Below are positions 14,914 through 16,481 of a DNA stretch of 16,481 bases, piece by piece. Origin of the DNA: Hyphomicrobiales bacterium (GTDB taxonomy: Bacteria > Pseudomonadota > Alphaproteobacteria > Rhizobiales > Devosiaceae). The translations under genes were made by a program, and so were the position numbers. Location: NCBI GenBank assembly GCA_026989045.1, contig JALSJY010000138.1:1-16481 (forward strand). The letters run 5' to 3'. The notes beneath the pieces were generated by a model, which did no database searches, had not been told where the DNA came from, and saw only the letters and a list, made by a program, of their open reading frames with translations. The first letter of the stretch is position 1. Each line of letters begins with the position of its first letter.

Positions 14914-15887
14914 TCCTGACTTATAGCTCGGCATAATTTTGAAATTGATGAAATTGTTTGACTTTGCCATTTTGTTAAAACAGGCTGAGTTATAATTTCC
15001 CACAAATCCCCCTGCTCCACTTGCTCTTTTGAGCACTGACAATATGCCGTGCAATTAATGGCACTACCGCTTATATTTATGCAGGAGCCAAAACATGCCT
15101 CATAAAAAGCCTGTTGTTTTGTTAACTCAGCTGGTTTTACAATTGCCGCCACAGGATAAAGAATAGCTAATAATATCGGTTGGTGAACAAGATAAATAAG
15201 CAGACTCCACTTGCTAGCAAATTTAAGAAACCTTACCCAAACACCTTTAAAAGAGATATTACTGATATTCTTAAATAAATTATATTTAAGAATAGTGCGG
15301 GCAAAAAATACCCCTAATAATGTTGCACCAAAAGCAGGAAAAATTGGTACTAAATCAGCCGTAAAAGGAGGAGTTTGCCAAAATCCAATCCATGAAAAAA
15401 TCTTGTCATTAAAAAAAGGATTACTATAAACAAACGGCAAACTCAGCACCAACACCGCACTGATTGACACTAGCCATAATGGCACGATTAAAAAAGGCAG
15501 AGCTAAAATCGAAAATAATGCAATGGCATGTAAAATGCCGAAATAAACAAACATATCAGGATAAGCAAAAAAAGTCGCAATGCTTATCAATAATGCCGCA
15601 CCAGAAATTATAAACACCCGCAAAAAAAATACCCGCCAACGCACCCCCTCTCCATGCGCAAGCACCAAAGAAATGCCAGTTAACATCAAAAAACTGCCAG
15701 CCAAAACTCGCGCAAAAACAACCCAAGGAAGATGTTGCGTCACATCTGTTTGAATAAACTCAAGCAAGCGCAGATCAAACGCAAAGTGATAAATCACTAC
15801 GCCAATAATTGCTAAACCACGCCAAATATCTAATATGACTATTCTATTGTTTTTTGATTTAACTTTCAATTTTACTGCCCAATGCAT
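14910..15887 (-). CDS. DUF1624 membrane protein (heparan-alpha-glucosaminide N-acetyltransferase-like) with Cys-rich tail
   Basis: This is a 325-residue polytopic membrane protein of the DUF1624 group, related to acyltransferases such as YeiB and the lysosomal HGSNAT. Its substrate in bacteria is not established. The family start RIVILDIWRGLAIIGVVIYHF (residues 15-35) has the conserved D20, R23 and H34. Further hydrophobic segments run to about residue 250, including GSFLMLTGISLVL and SLLIYLVHQPILL (228-240). The last 60 residues are soluble and hold cysteines 265, 269, 279, 283, 285 and 319 in the pattern CxxxC...CxxxCxC. This recalls tails in rhizobial members of the family and could bind a metal or form disulfides. 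The ATG at 15885-15887 lacks a good ribosome-binding site. It converges with the DUF2147 gene and is divergent from prmA. Confidence 0.85.
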   Translation of the reverse strand: MHWAVKLKVKSKNNRIVILDIWRGLAIIGVVIYHFAFDLRLLEFIQTDVTQHLPWVVFARVLAGSFLMLTGISLVLAHGEGVRWRVFFLRVFIISGAALLISIATFFAYPDMFVYFGILHAIALFSILALPFLIVPLWLVSISAVLVLSLPFVYSNPFFNDKIFSWIGFWQTPPFTADLVPIFPAFGATLLGVFFARTILKYNLFKNISNISFKGVWVRFLKFASKWSLLIYLVHQPILLAILYPVAAIVKPAELTKQQAFYEACFGSCINISGSAINCTAYCQCSKEQVEQGDLWEIITQPVLTKWQSQTISSISKLCRAISQD

Positions 15888-15951
15888 AAAACATGATAAA
15901 TTCTCACCTTAACCATATATATAATCAATCTGGCCTTTTCTCCTAAGGAAT

Positions 15952-15980
15952 TTGACTAGGGCACTGCTTAGTTGCAAAAT
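15952..15980 (+). promoter_or_regulatory. Probable promoter of prmA
   Basis: TTGACT and CAAAAT are separated by 17 bases, matching the -35 box at five of six positions and the -10 box at four of six. The expected start near 15987 leaves a short leader before the ATG at 16005. Confidence 0.45.
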
Positions 15981-16004
15981 CAAATAAATATTTAGGTTTT
16001 ACAA

Positions 16005-16481
16005 ATGAAAAAAAACACAGCCTCCCAGCCGCTAACTAAGGACCAAGCTTTTGCATTGGTTGATGCGGTTATGGAAAATGATGAGCTTGCTATAACGGCC
16101 AGCGCATTTGAAGATGAAAATGGTGAATGGGTTTTTGAGGCATCATGCAATAAAGAGCCAGACATTGAGGCTTTCAACCAATTGGCAAACAACATATTAG
16201 GTGGAAATGTAACCTTCTCCAGCGTAAAAGTTGATAAAAATATTGATTGGGTATCAAAGTCCCTTGCAGGTTTAAAACCCGTTGTGGCAGGTGGTTTTTA
16301 TGTTTATGGTAGCCATGATAAAGCAAATTTACCATCAGGAGTAACAGGACTAAAAATTGATGCAGCCCAAGCTTTTGGCACAGGACATCATGAGACAACA
16401 ACAGGCTGTTTAGAGGCAATAGAAAAAACCCTCAAACATGAAACCCCGAGATTTATTTTAGATATAGGCACAGGAACTGGC
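16005..16481 (+). CDS. prmA: Ribosomal protein L11 methyltransferase, N-terminal part (cut by window edge)
   Basis: PrmA uses S-adenosylmethionine to methylate lysines and the N-terminus of ribosomal protein L11 in the cytoplasm. The first 159 residues are present. They include the N-terminal L11-recognition domain (about 1-95) and then the family hallmark AAQAFGTGHHETTTGCLEAI (121-140), followed by the start of the SAM-binding motif DIGTGTG (153-159), where the window ends. WVSKSLAGLKPVVAGGFYV (82-100) matches rhizobial PrmA. The ATG at 16005 lies after a plausible promoter but has only a weak AGG-type ribosome-binding site. Confidence 0.93.
   Translation, partial: MKKNTASQPLTKDQAFALVDAVMENDELAITASAFEDENGEWVFEASCNKEPDIEAFNQLANNILGGNVTFSSVKVDKNIDWVSKSLAGLKPVVAGGFYVYGSHDKANLPSGVTGLKIDAAQAFGTGHHETTTGCLEAIEKTLKHETPRFILDIGTGTG

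Overview
The window looks like chromosomal DNA of a low-GC alphaproteobacterium, most likely from the Rhizobiales (Hyphomicrobiales). Three things point there: a circularly permuted two-piece tmRNA gene with the tag ANDNYAEARLAA, an alphaproteobacterial-type SspB, and several genes of familiar rhizobial type (AsmA-like, DUF1624 with a Cys tail, PrmA). The genus cannot be fixed from the sequence. No insertion sequence, phage gene or CRISPR array is visible.

Layout. (1) 1-814, minus strand: N-terminal part of a UvrD/PcrA-type helicase, cut by the window edge just before helicase motif III. (2) 931-4117, minus strand: a complete TRAP transporter in the order dctP, dctQ, dctM. A GC-rich hairpin with a T-tract separates dctP from dctQM, and a terminator follows dctM. 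(3) 4118-4455: a gene-free stretch holding two inverted copies of a 32-bp palindrome-containing repeat. (4) 4456-7592, minus strand: a DctB-like sensor kinase and a DctD-like response regulator that overlap by one base. (5) 7657-8021, plus strand: promoter and gene for the permuted tmRNA. (6) 8112-8951, plus strand: sspB and a small ribbon-helix-helix gene. (7) 8938-12570, minus strand: a 1210-residue AsmA-like protein convergent with the ribbon-helix-helix gene. (8) 12692-14880, plus strand: a ClC-family chloride transport protein and a secreted DUF2147 protein. (9) 14910-15887, minus strand: a DUF1624 membrane protein with a cysteine-rich tail. (10) 16005-16481, plus strand: the 5' part of prmA.

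How the genes work together. DctB and DctD probably sense an organic acid and control the adjacent TRAP operon. DctP binds the substrate in the periplasm and DctQM carry it across the inner membrane with Na+ or H+. The DctD here has lost the sigma-54 contact loop (GAFTGA) although the rest of its AAA+ domain looks intact, and no good sigma-54 promoter is visible upstream of dctP; this is the most unusual point in the window. tmRNA and SspB form a second functional pair: tmRNA tags stalled nascent chains and SspB hands the tagged proteins to ClpXP. The remaining genes are envelope or housekeeping functions with no obvious shared pathway. I see no convincing new multi-gene system. The best leads are regulatory: the loop-less DctD, the repeat pair, and the dctP-dctQ hairpin.
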